64,000 nt of DNA, from NCBI RefSeq assembly GCF_026113935.1, contig NZ_JAPEUL010000004.1, positions 930,001 to 994,000 of the forward strand, read 5' to 3'. Position 1 is the first letter of the stretch. Each line of letters begins with the position of its first letter. The translations under genes and the position numbers were made by a program. Under the pieces are notes generated by a model. That model was not told the origin of the DNA. It did not search any database and saw only the letters and a program-made list of their open reading frames with translations. Source of the stretch: Marinomonas rhodophyticola (GTDB lineage: Bacteria; Pseudomonadota; Gammaproteobacteria; Pseudomonadales; Marinomonadaceae). This document shows positions 28,780 to 39,241 of the stretch, piece by piece.

Positions 28780-30003
28780 ATGAAAAAATTTCAATCGTTA
28801 TTAGTAGGGGTAATGGCATTAGGTGCTGTCTCTATGGTCAATGCTGGAACCTTGGTGATTAACTCCGACCAAGCCGACCCAGCACCTAAAAAAGCGTTTG
28901 CTGACATTATTCAAAAATTTGAAAGTGAAAACCCTGACATTACCATCAAATACAATTTGTACGATAAAGAGGGCTATAAAACGGCTATTCGCAACTGGTT
29001 GTCAACAACCCCTCCAGATATTGTGTTCTGGTATGCTGGTAATCGTATGAAGGCATTTGTTGACCGCGGTCTGTTTGAAGATGTGAGCGATATTTGGGAT
29101 CAACAAGAATTAAAGAAAAACATGGCTTCCGCTGCGCCAGCCATGACCATCAATAATAAACAGTGGGGGATTCCTTACACTTATTATCAATGGGGTATTT
29201 ATTACCGTAAGGATATTTTTGACAAGCTAGGTTTATCTGAACCAAAAACATGGGCAGAATTTTTAGCGGTCAACGAGACACTTAAGGCAAATGATATTGC
29301 GCCTATTGCGATCGGTACGAAGTACTTATGGACAGCGGCAGGCTGGTTTGACTATTTGAACTTACGTACCAATGGTTTGGATTTTCATATTGACTTGATG
29401 GATGGCAAGATTCCTTATACAGATCCTCGTGTACGCAAAACCTTTGAGAACTGGAAAGTACTCATTGATAAAGGCTACTTCTTAGAGAATCATGCCTCCT
29501 ATTCTTGGCAAGAGGCTCAGCCATTTATGTACAACGGCAAAGCCGCTATGTATCTCATTGGTAATTTCATTGTGCCCAATTTTCCTAAAGAACTTGATGG
29601 CAAGATGGGTTTCTTCCAGTTTCCACAGATAGACCCGGCTGTTGGTATGGCGGAGGATGCACCAATGGATACGATTCATATTCCAGCGAAAGCGGCCAAC
29701 AAAGAAGATGCTCGTAAATTCTTAACGTTTATGGCGCGTGCCGATAACCAAACCCTAGTGAATGAGGCACTATTGCAAATTCCTCCTCATGCTAAAGCCA
29801 AAGCACCGGATGACTTTTTCTTAAATAAAGGTGTCGAAATGCTCAACAATGCGTCTGGTACGGCTCAGTTCTATGACCGTGATACGGATCCAAGTATGGC
29901 GCAAGAAGGCATGAAGGGTTTCCAAGAGTTCATGGTGAAACCGGATCGCCTCGACGCTATCTTGCAACGATTAGAAGGTGTGAGAAAACGCGTATTTAAA
30001 TAA
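28780..30003 (+). CDS. extracellular sugar-binding protein of the galactoside ABC transporter
   Basis: 407 residues with a signal peptide (about residues 1-22, KKFQSLLVGVMALGAVSMVNA, cleaved before GTLV). It has a MalE/UgpB-type solute-binding fold: KFESENPDITIKY, PPDIVFWYAGNRM, then WGIPYTYYQWGIYYRKDIFDKLG and the hinge NGKAAMYLIGNF. It delivers galactosides to the permeases at 17729-19455. Having its own promoter region and candidate operators allows high expression of the binding protein relative to the permeases. AAGAGGG precedes the ATG. A terminator closes the unit. Confidence 0.93.
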   Translation: MKKFQSLLVGVMALGAVSMVNAGTLVINSDQADPAPKKAFADIIQKFESENPDITIKYNLYDKEGYKTAIRNWLSTTPPDIVFWYAGNRMKAFVDRGLFEDVSDIWDQQELKKNMASAAPAMTINNKQWGIPYTYYQWGIYYRKDIFDKLGLSEPKTWAEFLAVNETLKANDIAPIAIGTKYLWTAAGWFDYLNLRTNGLDFHIDLMDGKIPYTDPRVRKTFENWKVLIDKGYFLENHASYSWQEAQPFMYNGKAAMYLIGNFIVPNFPKELDGKMGFFQFPQIDPAVGMAEDAPMDTIHIPAKAANKEDARKFLTFMARADNQTLVNEALLQIPPHAKAKAPDDFFLNKGVEMLNNASGTAQFYDRDTDPSMAQEGMKGFQEFMVKPDRLDAILQRLEGVRKRVFK

Positions 30004-30056
30004 TCTATACGATAGCCTGCACCATAAAGAGTAGTTAAAAAGTTGTTCTTTAAAAC

Positions 30057-30094
30057 AGAAAGCCAGTTCAAGACATGTTGAACTGGCTTTTTTT
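30057..30094 (+). terminator. terminator after the sugar-binding protein gene
   Basis: AAAGCCAGTTCAA (30059-30071) pairs perfectly with TTGAACTGGCTTT around a six-base loop, followed by T residues. It ends the galactoside locus. Confidence 0.95.
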
Positions 30095-30240
30095 GTTTTC
30101 ACATTTATTGTTTAGGAAAAACTATTTATACCAATCAGTTAGATAAGCACTATTTTTAATTGACGTTATTCTCAAATGATTGTCAGAAAGCTTTATTATG
30201 TTATATCATAACTTTTTATTTCTTTGTGGATAATATGGAT

Positions 30241-31797
30241 ATGATAGTAATGCCTTCTTTGAAGCGAATAGTCTCTGGCGTGTTGGTTATGAGTGCTTTA
30301 TCCGGTACGACGGTTTTTGCTCAACCAACTCAGTCGAATACCTTGTCGATCAGTGCTGCGTTTGAATTTACCAGTTTAGATCCTTCTAAAAATGGTTTTA
30401 TCTACAGTCGAATGCAAGTTTTGGAAACATTGCTTGATGTGGATGATAGTGGCTTATTAATGCCAGCCTTGGCTGAACGTTGGGAAGTCAGTGAGGATGC
30501 AAAAAGCTGGTCTTTTCATTTGCGCGAGGGGGTGCGTTTTCATGATGGTGCCTTAATGGATGCGGATTCCGTGGTCAATAGTCTTTCTCTTGCGCAAGCC
30601 AAACATGGTGCATTACGTAACGCTCCCATTGAAAGTATTCAAGCATTAGATAGAAATACGGTCGTGATTCACTTGTCTCGACCTTACACCTTGCTAGGGG
30701 CCGTGTTGGCAAATTATGCCAATGGTATTTTGTCTCCGGCCGCTTATGGAAAAGACGGCGAAGTGCTCGCTTTGTCTGCGACAGGGCCTTATCAGCTCTA
30801 TCAGTTCGCACCGCCACATAAATTAGTCGTAGAAAAATTTGATGATTATTGGGGGAAAAAAGCCAGTATCCCCTACGCCAGTTATTTAACGGGGCATCGT
30901 ACGGAAAGCCGCGTATTACAAGCGCGCAGTGGTCAAGTGGATATTGTGTTTGGTTTAGATCCTGCCAGTCTGCCTTCCTTAAAACGTTTGCCTAGTTTGG
31001 ATTTATATTCCAATGCGATTCCGCGTACTATCGTTTTAAAAGTGAACAGTGGTCATCCGTTCTTAAAAGAGGTGAGTGCTCGCCAAGCGTTGAGCCTCGC
31101 TATTAATCGCCAAGGCATTGCGAATGGTATTTTGCGTACGCCAAATGCTGAGGCTGAACAGTTGATGCCTGCTTCACTGTCTAATTGGCATCTTGATGGT
31201 GTGTCGGTGCGTCGTGGTGCCCAAGAAGTGAGTGCAGAAGATTTGTTGGCATCATTAGGTTGGAAGAAAAATGCCAAAGGCCAACTTGAGCGTGATGGAA
31301 AACGGTTTGAACTGACACTGATAACCTACGCCGATCGACCAGAACTAACAACAGTCGCTACAGCCATCCAAGCTCAATGGCAAGCTATTGGTATTACAAC
31401 AAAGGTTGAGGTGACAAATTCCAGTGCTATTCCAATGGGGCATCAAGATGGCTCGTTAGAAGTGGCCTTGATTGCTCGCAACTACGGTTTTATTGCCGAT
31501 CCATTAGGGGTCATGTTATCGGATTTTGGTTCTAATGGTGGCGGAGATTGGGGTGCTATGAATTGGAATAATGCGGAATTGAGTCAGCTTTTGCTGTCTC
31601 TTGAGCACACCTCAGATTCTAAACAATACCAGGAAAAAGCCCAGCGTAGTGCGCAGTTAATTTATAACGAACGTCCGATGATTCCAGTGACGTTTTATGT
31701 GCAGCAAACTTCCGTGAATAAGCGAGTGAAGGGATTTCGATTCGATCCTTTTGAGCGCAGCTTTTTCTTGAACGAAATGGAGTTTGTTAAACCATGA
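30241..31797 (+). CDS. ABC transporter substrate-binding protein, NikA/DppA type (SBP family 5)
   Basis: About 518 residues, with a signal peptide whose core is ending TTVFAQP. ATGs at 30235, 30241 and 30250 are all possible; GTGGA upstream is spaced best for 30241. Family-5 features: FEFTSLDPSK, ALAERWEVSEDAKSWSFHLREGVRFHDG, ATGPYQL, ARQALSLAINRQGI and DPLGVM. Family 5 proteins bind peptides, nickel complexes or opines; no residue here settles which. The gene overlaps the next permease by four bases and heads a full transporter operon. Confidence 0.88.
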   Translation: MIVMPSLKRIVSGVLVMSALSGTTVFAQPTQSNTLSISAAFEFTSLDPSKNGFIYSRMQVLETLLDVDDSGLLMPALAERWEVSEDAKSWSFHLREGVRFHDGALMDADSVVNSLSLAQAKHGALRNAPIESIQALDRNTVVIHLSRPYTLLGAVLANYANGILSPAAYGKDGEVLALSATGPYQLYQFAPPHKLVVEKFDDYWGKKASIPYASYLTGHRTESRVLQARSGQVDIVFGLDPASLPSLKRLPSLDLYSNAIPRTIVLKVNSGHPFLKEVSARQALSLAINRQGIANGILRTPNAEAEQLMPASLSNWHLDGVSVRRGAQEVSAEDLLASLGWKKNAKGQLERDGKRFELTLITYADRPELTTVATAIQAQWQAIGITTKVEVTNSSAIPMGHQDGSLEVALIARNYGFIADPLGVMLSDFGSNGGGDWGAMNWNNAELSQLLLSLEHTSDSKQYQEKAQRSAQLIYNERPMIPVTFYVQQTSVNKRVKGFRFDPFERSFFLNEMEFVKP

Positions 31798-32729
31798 AGG
31801 CAATGCTGTTAAAAAGAGCGTTGCAGTTAGTGACGGTGGTTTGGGGTGTCGGCACCTTAACCTTCATTCTAATGCGCTCTCTACCAGGTGACATGGCCTA
31901 TCGCATCGCCGCGAGTCGTTATGGTCAAGACAATGTGAACTCAGACGCCGCGGCTTTAGTTCGTCAGGAGTTGAATTTAGACCAAGGTGCTTTTGCGGCG
32001 TATTGGCACTGGTTGTTGGACTTGTTGCAATTCAATTTAGGTCATTCTTTGGTGAGTGGTTTACCGGTCATAGATGCGATTCAGCATATGTTAGGGCACT
32101 CTTTACTGTTGGCTTTGGCTGGTTTGTTGGTGTCGATATTGATCGCCGTGCCAGTGGGGTTATTTTGCGCATGGCGAGGTAATCCATTGGATTCTATTTT
32201 TATGGGCTTATCGAGCATGATAAGAGCAATGCCAGTGTTTGTATTGGGTGTGTTGTTTATCTTGTTGTTTGCTTTGCATTGGAATTGGTTTCCCGTGGCT
32301 GGTTTTGGTACCCCTGCGCATTTGGTTTTGCCTGCATTGACGCTGGCGCTGAGTTTGGCGGCTGTCTCGAACAGAGTGGTCAGAGACTCGGCCAAACATA
32401 CCTTCCAAGCGGCTTTTTATCAATTTTCCAAGGTGAAGGGCTTATCCGCATGGCAGACTTTTAGACGGCACGGGGTGCGCAATATTGCTGTGCCTGTGGT
32501 GGCGTTTTTCGGTATTCAATTGGTGAGTATGATTGAAGGGATTGTGATGATTGAGTCTTTGTTTTCTTGGCCGGGTATTGGTCATGGTTTGGCTCACGCG
32601 ATTTTTGCCCGTGATATTCCTGTTATTCAGGGGGCGGCGTTGGTGATGGGAATCTTGTTTGTTGCTTTGAATACCTTGGTGGACATGCTGTGTTTATGGA
32701 TCGATCCAAGAGGAGTAAGAGAAGCATGA
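31794..32729 (+). CDS. ABC transporter permease, NikB/DppB type
   Basis: 311 residues, six predicted membrane segments. The N terminus LTFILMRSLPGDMAYRIA and the late GIVMIESLFSWPGIGHGLAHAIFARDIPVIQG are diagnostic of the DppB/NikB branch. The EAA-like loop is around FSKVKGLSAWQTFRRHGVRN. It overlaps the binding-protein gene and the next permease by four bases each (ATGA). The substrate is unknown, as for its partners. Confidence 0.9.
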   Translation: MKAMLLKRALQLVTVVWGVGTLTFILMRSLPGDMAYRIAASRYGQDNVNSDAAALVRQELNLDQGAFAAYWHWLLDLLQFNLGHSLVSGLPVIDAIQHMLGHSLLLALAGLLVSILIAVPVGLFCAWRGNPLDSIFMGLSSMIRAMPVFVLGVLFILLFALHWNWFPVAGFGTPAHLVLPALTLALSLAAVSNRVVRDSAKHTFQAAFYQFSKVKGLSAWQTFRRHGVRNIAVPVVAFFGIQLVSMIEGIVMIESLFSWPGIGHGLAHAIFARDIPVIQGAALVMGILFVALNTLVDMLCLWIDPRGVREA

Positions 32730-33513
32730 AATTCACAATGACAGGATCTCAGTGGGTTGGTTTGGGTGTGTTGTTAAGTTTGCTGATTTTTGCTGTGCTG
32801 GGAATGATGTTTTCCCCCTTTAGTATTTCTCAGCAGGATTTGAATGCCGTATTAGATTCCCCTTCGGCGGTTCATTGGCTTGGCACGGATCACTTTGGGC
32901 GTAGTATGTTGGCACGTATGGCGCACGCGGTGGGTTTGTCGTTTGCCTTGGGGGTGTTGTGTGTGGTGACGTCTTCCTTGCTAGGAACAGCATTGGGGTT
33001 TGGGCTGTGTGGGGTGGTAAAAAGGTCGATCATATCTTAGGGGTTATGGTGAATATTTTACTGGCATTACCTGGACTGGTCGTCGTACTTTTATTCGCCG
33101 CTATTGTGCCTGGATCGTTTTGGATCTTGTATTTAGCGATTTCACTGGTGCAATGGGTGGAGTATTTTCGTGTGGTTCGCGCTATCACACAGAATGTCAT
33201 TCATAGTCCAGCTAGACAGTCTTCTCAGATGATGGGCTTTGGTCGTTGGTATCAGTTTAAACGCCACATTTGGCCAGCCATTGCGCCTTCTGTTTTTACT
33301 TTGGCGGCGTTTGGTGGCGCCAATGCAATTTTAACCATGGCGTCGTTGGGCTTTGTGTATGTGGGCATTCAGCCTCCGTTAGCTGAGTTAGGTTTGATGA
33401 CAGTGGAGCTGTTTCCATTTTACAGTGATGCCCCTTGGTTATTAGCTCAACCCTTAGTTGTCATTGCTTTAATGGTGTTTGGATTTCATTTATTGGCAGG
33501 GAAACGAGTATGA
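32726..33513 (+). CDS. ABC transporter permease, NikC/DppC type (one frame break)
   Basis: About 262 residues if one G is added to the GGGG run near 33011, giving CGGGKKVDHILGVMVNILLALPGLVVVL. The ATG at 32726 has AGGAG upstream and overlaps the previous stop. DppC-type landmarks: HWLGTDHFGRSMLARMAHAVGLSFALG, then the EAA-like loop MGFGRWYQFKRHIWPAIAPS and ASLGFVYVGIQPPLAELG. It forms the channel with the NikB-type permease and overlaps the ATPase gene. Confidence 0.87.
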
Positions 33514-34901
33514 GTGTATTGCTTAAATTAACCAATGTAGCGGTTTATGTGGGCGACACTTGTTTGCTAGAGCCAATTTCGTTGGAATTAAAACAAGGTG
33601 AGCCTCTCACAATTTTGGGTCAGACAGGTTCCGGTAAGAGCTTGTTGGCGCAAGCCATTATGGGATTATTACCTGACAACTTATCCCTTCAAGGTGATGT
33701 TGAGGTATTTGGTAAAGCCTTGACTCTCGAACAACGGCAGGCCTTGTGGGGGCGGGATTTGGTGATGTTACCCCAAGAGCCTTGGCATGCTTTGGATCCG
33801 TTGATGAAGGGTATCAATCAGGTTGCTGAGGTATATCAGCATGTGCAGGGCAAGGGGCACCATGATGCCCTTGTCTATGCACAGCAAGATCTTCTTGATG
33901 TTGGTTTGGCTGATAGTGCGCACAAACGGCCAGGTCAATTGTCAGGTGGGATGGCTCAGCGTTTGGCTATCTCGGCCGCGACGGCGGGCGGTGCTCATGT
34001 GATTTTGGCGGATGAACCAACCAAAGGTTTGGACGTTTCTCGTCGCGACGGTATCGTGCGCTTACTGCAATCGCGTTCGATAGAGGGCAGTTTATTGACT
34101 ATTACCCACGATGTGGCCATTGCTCGTCAGCTAGGTGGTACGCTGTTAGTGATGAAACAAGGGCGATTAGTAGAGCAAGGTGAGGCGACTCAAGTGCTTG
34201 ATTATCCCAAAGACGATTACACTCGAGAGTTGATCTCCGCCGAGCCAAGCGCATGGCACGATATTACGCCGAGTATTCGTGAGGATAGCGCAGAAGCGAT
34301 TTTGGTTGCTGACAATTTGAGTCTTGCGCGAGGTGGGCGAGTGTTGTTCGACGGTTTGTCTTTCTCTATCAAACAGGGCGAAGTAGTTGGTATTGTTGGT
34401 GACAGTGGCTGTGGTAAATCGTCGCTTGGTGATGCCTTGCTGAATCTGTTGCCGATTTCGGCTGGGAGTATTCTTCGCTCGAATAAAACAGCTAAGCCGC
34501 ACCAATGGTTAAAACTGTATCAAGATCCGCCGTCGGCGTTTTCGTCTAGTGTGTCGCTTGGTCAGTTACTGGAAGATTTGATACTTTTGCATGGCATTGA
34601 TACAGATCGTATTGCACCTTTGATGGATCGCTTGAGTTTGCCGCATGGGATTCTTGAACGAAATTGTTTAGCGGTTTCTGGTGGCGAATTACAGCGTTTT
34701 GCTATATTACGAGCCTTGTTATTAGATCCGGTATTTTTATTCGCTGATGAGCCGACTTCTCAGCTTGATCCAATTACGGCAAAAGAGGTGACTGCCTTGT
34801 TAGTCGAGTTGGCCCGCGAAGCAGGCTGCGCGGTGCTGTTGGTTAGTCATGATGCAGCATTGATTCAAAAACTTGTCATCAGGTTATTTCGATATAAATA
34901 G
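33510..34901 (+). CDS. ABC transporter ATPase with two fused nucleotide-binding domains (NikDE/DppDF type)
   Basis: 463 residues from the ATG at 33510 (MSVLLKL), which overlaps the permease stop and has AGGGA upstream. Domain 1 (about 5-250): Walker A LGQTGSGKS, signature LSGGMAQRLA, Walker B VILADEPTKGLD, switch ITHD. Domain 2 (about 268-460): Walker A VGDSGCGKSS, signature VSGGELQRFA, Walker B LFADEPTSQLD, VSHD. In most family-5 transporters these domains are two proteins; here they are one chain, with no C-terminal oligopeptide-transporter extension. Domain 2 is short between Walker A and signature. No metal or peptide enzyme lies nearby to reveal the cargo. Confidence 0.9.
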   Translation: MSVLLKLTNVAVYVGDTCLLEPISLELKQGEPLTILGQTGSGKSLLAQAIMGLLPDNLSLQGDVEVFGKALTLEQRQALWGRDLVMLPQEPWHALDPLMKGINQVAEVYQHVQGKGHHDALVYAQQDLLDVGLADSAHKRPGQLSGGMAQRLAISAATAGGAHVILADEPTKGLDVSRRDGIVRLLQSRSIEGSLLTITHDVAIARQLGGTLLVMKQGRLVEQGEATQVLDYPKDDYTRELISAEPSAWHDITPSIREDSAEAILVADNLSLARGGRVLFDGLSFSIKQGEVVGIVGDSGCGKSSLGDALLNLLPISAGSILRSNKTAKPHQWLKLYQDPPSAFSSSVSLGQLLEDLILLHGIDTDRIAPLMDRLSLPHGILERNCLAVSGGELQRFAILRALLLDPVFLFADEPTSQLDPITAKEVTALLVELAREAGCAVLLVSHDAALIQKLVIRLFRYK

Positions 34902-35090
34902 CCTTGTCTTGTTGCGGCATTGAGATGGAAGTTGCTAAGTGCTTTTGCTTAATGTTCGTAACAAGGTGTTACAACGACTTGATGATTTAAACATGTAAAT
35001 GAGTGGTTGTGGCTCAGCTTAAGGTTTCACTTTAGCTTCGTCTATGGTCTAATTTTTCCTATAATTAAATAGACTGTTTAGGAAAATATT

Positions 35091-35342
35091 ATGTTGTTCA
35101 AAACTTCACTCTCTGTTGGCTTGGTGGGGATCTCTGCATTCCTTACTTCAACTAGCGCCTTGGCATTTGACGATTATTGCACGCCAAAGTTAGATGCTTA
35201 CTTGAGCAACGTTCAAAAGACAGTTGATTCAAAATATGTTTCAGAGCGCCAAAAAGACGTCGCGCAAAAAATATTAGATAAAGTCAAAGCCAGCCGTAAT
35301 GATACTAAGGATTGTGTTTTGATCGATAAGTTACTGCCATAG
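35091..35342 (+). CDS. small secreted hypothetical protein
   Basis: 83 residues. Residues 1-25 are a signal peptide (LFKTSLSVGLVGISAFLTS, AXA-type end at SALA). The mature part is about 58 residues, helical and charged, with two Cys (DDYCTPKL and TKDCVLI) that could form a disulfide in the periplasm. No family was recognised. It has its own promoter region, with a TATAAT-like stretch about 25 bases upstream of the ATG, and stands between an ABC transporter operon and a sensor kinase without clear link to either. Confidence 0.65.
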   Translation: MLFKTSLSVGLVGISAFLTSTSALAFDDYCTPKLDAYLSNVQKTVDSKYVSERQKDVAQKILDKVKASRNDTKDCVLIDKLLP

Positions 35343-35457
35343 TATTTCTATCTTTTGCCAAGCAGAATCCTGATTTTCTGATATGTTTTATAAGTAGGGT
35401 AGTGCTTAATTAGTTTTTCTGATTGCGTTTGACATGCATAAGCTCAAGGGGAAGTGA

Positions 35458-38400
35458 ATGGGTCAATTTGAGGCTGCTTTAAAAGTAGCTAGGTCTCTTT
35501 TAGGTATGTCTTGTGCTGGTTTACTTTTTAAAGATGGTCGTGTGGTTTTATCTGGTGAACTTGGGACTCTTTCTCGGGATGAGCTGATAGGCAAGGTTTT
35601 TCGTATTAACTCACTTCCTTCTTCTCGATACCTTGATATAAAAAATATCCCTTGGCTACCTTCTTTATCTGCAGATTTTTCATGTTTATCTTGTTGTATT
35701 ATAGAAAACTTGTCTATTGATGACGTTCGATTGTTTTTGTTAAGTGATACTCCTTGTTCGGTAGATAGCAAACAGCTTGAAGAGCATCTCGCTACTTTAG
35801 TTGATTTGCTTTCAGGCTTAGTCTCGCTGAGTCAAACGCCATTGTCTTCCTCATCGCTTTTCGATGAAACACCTTTGTCAATTAGTTATGGCTTGACTGG
35901 GCAAACAGGTACATTACGGACATTAAAGAATTTACATGCAGTGACGGCCAATTCAGGTTTGTCATTGGATGAAAAATTGCAAAAAATTCTACAAGTTGGC
36001 GTCGAACATTTTGCCTTACCGATTGGACTTATCAGCTCAATTAACGGTGATATTTATCAAGTGGAATACAGTCATACTCCAAACGGAGAGGTGCTTCCAG
36101 GTGCGCAGTTTGAACTAGGAAACACCTATTGTGTTCACACTCTTGGTAGTGATTTGCCGACATCTTATTACCATACAGCAATAAGTGATATTAAAGAGCA
36201 TCCCTGTTATAAGGACTTTAAATTAGAAGCTTATATTGGCATTGTTATCTATGTCAGTGGTAAGCGCTGGGGAACACTGAATTTTTCTAGTCCGCATCCG
36301 AAGGCTCAGCCTTTTGGTGAGGATGATTATGAAGTGATGAAGTTGCTTGCTCAGTGGGTTGGTAATGAGATGACTCTTGCCTACGATAGATCTGTACAGG
36401 CTCAATATGAGAATGATTTGCGCGAGCAAAAAATATTCTTTGAGTCACTTTTTGAAAATGCACCAGAGGCGATTGTGCTTGTCGGACGAAATCGTGAAAT
36501 AAAAATGTTAAATCCAGCTTTCACTGAGCTGTTTGGTTATAGCCTTGATGATTTACTAGGTAAAACCACCCAAGTTTTGTATGCGGATGAAAGTGATTTT
36601 ATTCGACAAGGCCAAGCGTATAAAGATGATGTTGAAGATGTTTTAAATCGTTATCGTGTGAGCTATAAAAATAAACAGGGTAAAATTTTTCATACGGAAA
36701 CGATTGGTAGCATGATTCGAAATGCTGACGGAAGCCTTGGCGGCTATATCGCCCATATTCGTGACGTGACAGAGCGCCTAGAAGTTGAGCAGAAAATGAT
36801 AGATACCAATTTGCGTTTATCTATCGCAGCGGATGCTGCTGGTATAGGTGTCTGGGAATTCGATCTGCAAGACAGTACTTTGCATTGGGATGACTGGATG
36901 TATCGACTTTATGGTTTTTCTATAGGTGAGCGAGTCTCAGCCACTTTTGGTTTGGGATGATTGTGTTTATCCGGAAGATAAAATTAGATTAAGAGATGTG
37001 TTTGCTGGATTAGAAGAAAGCGGAGCGTATTTTACCAGTAAAGAGGATGCTTCCCATATTTCTAAAGATTTAGATTTTGATTTCAGGATCATGCGAAAAG
37101 ATGGGCAGGTTCGTTATTTGAAATCCAATGCTGCCATTGTATTTGATAAAAAAGGCCATGCATCACATCTTATAGGTGTGAACATGGATATTACTTCTAG
37201 AAAAGAAACAGAAGTACTTTTACGGGAAGCGAACGATCAAGCGGTTGCAGCCAGTAAGGCAAAAAGCGATTTCCTTGCCACTATGAGTCATGAAATTAGA
37301 ACACCATTAAATGGTGTATTAGGTATGGCTGAATTGCTTTCTGGTAGTAAGTTAAACGCAGAGCAAAAGGAGCAATTGCGCATACTGAAAGAGTCCGGCG
37401 AGGGGCTTTTAGGTTTAATTAATGACTTGTTGGATTTTTCCAAAATAGAGGCGGGTCATCTTTCTATCGAGCGTGTTGATTTCAATTTAGAAAAAGTCAT
37501 TTATGATGTTATGCGCTTATTGCTGATGAAGGCGGAAGAAAAAGGCATCGATTTATTGGTAGAATATGATGAATCTTGTCCACGCTTTTTGGTGGGCGAT
37601 GTGTTTCGTATTAAGCAAGTATTAACTAATCTTATTAGTAATGCGATTAAGTTCACCAACTCGGGCCATGTATTGGTATCCGCAAAAGGGGCTGTTGATC
37701 CGCAAGGGTTGGTGGCCATCACTTTGAGTATTGCTGATACTGGAGTAGGTATTGCAGATCATGTGCAGCCTCAATTGTTTAGTGCGTTTGTGCAAGCAGA
37801 TAGTTCAACAACACGTAAGTTTGGTGGAACTGGTTTAGGTTTGGCAATTACGAAACAATTGGTTGGTTTAATGGGGGGCAATATTTCTTTGTCGAGTAAA
37901 TTGGATGTCGGATCTGTTTTTACAGTGTCATTTACATTACCAGAAAGTCATGCAATGTCTTATATTGAAACTGTAGTCGATGAGAATTCATTACTTGGTA
38001 AGAAAACCTTAGTTATAGACGATAATGAAACGAATTTAACCATCCTTAAAAATCAGCTCAGGTCCTGTGATATTTATGCGGATGCAGAAATAAGTCCTGT
38101 TGATGCTTTATCTCGAATCAAGCAGTCAATTGATGACGGTTCGCCATATCAGATTATTGTTTTAGACTATTTGATGCCTGAATTAGATGGTTTGATGCTA
38201 TCTAAACTCATTCGAGAAGTGAGTGGATCTTTGTATCAACCTATCATTTTAATGACCTCTTCAGCAGGGCGTTTATCTCAGGTTGAGCTTTCTGGCGCTG
38301 GCGTAAATATCTGTATTACTAAGCCCATGAGTGCTTTGGCCTTGAAGAGAGGTCTGATTACGGCATTGTCTGATAATGTGCTTGGGCATCAACTTTCATA

Positions 38401-39241
38401 CGCAGATAGCAGTGATGATGACGAAGTATCAGATGTTAGTGATAGTGGAAATAAGAGGGGTCTCATCTTAGTTGTTGAAGATATGAAAGCCAATATGGCA
38501 GTAGCGCAGGGAATTTTAACGAGAATGGGGTTTGATGTTATTGGTGCTGAAAACGGCTCGATTGGCGTAGAAATGTGGAGTACCCATCAGCCGGACCTTA
38601 TTTTTATGGATTTACACATGCCAGTAATGGATGGATTATCGGCTATGCGTCGTATTAGACAAGCCGAAAAATGCAGTTATCATAAACGCGTGCCTATTAT
38701 TGCATTAACGGCTGATCTTATGGCTGAAACATTATCGGAAGTGCTGCGTGCTGGTGGTGATGGTTTAGTGCCAAAGCCTTTTAAACAAAAAGAGATCATT
38801 AATATGTTAGATGAGTGGTTACCTCATAGTCATCAATCAAATGATGATACGTTGGACAAAACTATGCAAGCGACTGATTCTGTTTTTGATGTGAAGTCGG
38901 ATATTGTAATTGATGAATCTGTTTTGAATGAATTAAAAGTTTTGTTGGGAAGTGATTTTACCTTGTTGATTGATGCCTTTTTTGATGACGCTAAAAGCAT
39001 CATGGCATCATTTGACAAGATGTTGAGTGAAGAGGGTGATGTCGATTGCGCAGCGGTTTCTCGGCTTGCTCATAGCTTAAAATCTGTCAGCCAAAATGTA
39101 GGTGCAATGACGTTGTCAGCAATGGCTGCACAGCTAGAGCAAGAAAGTCGTCAGGGGGCTGTGTCTGAACTGAATGCTAAATTGCGAGAAATACTAGCAA
39201 TGTATCAAAATGTGAAGACTAAACTACAGAGTATGCTCTAA
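35458..39241 (+). CDS. hybrid sensor histidine kinase, GAF-PAS-PAS-HisKA-HATPase-REC-REC-Hpt (one frame break)
   Basis: About 1260 residues once the extra T at 36932-36938 (GAGTCTC for GAGCTC) is removed. Order: an unrecognised N-terminal region (1-165), GAF (about 169-304), PAS (327-441), PAS (450-584). Then HisKA with phospho-His in TMSHEIRTPLNG (about 611) and HATPase with LTNLISNAIKF, DTGVGI and FGGTGLGLAI. REC1 (VLDYLMPELDG) and REC2 (FMDLHMPVMDG) follow, and last an Hpt domain with His in RLAHSLKSVSQ (about 1180s). No membrane segment is seen, so it is likely cytosolic. It can run a full His-Asp-His relay. Its stop overlaps the next gene's ATG (TAATG), so the REC-GGDEF protein is the probable target. 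Confidence 0.9.

Noticed and set aside
31086-31100. GAGCCTC in the NikA-type gene and GAGACTC near 45804 as further misread GAGCTC sites
   Set aside because: Both are in frame in intact, well-conserved genes (LSLAIN and GETHLL), so they look like natural sequence.
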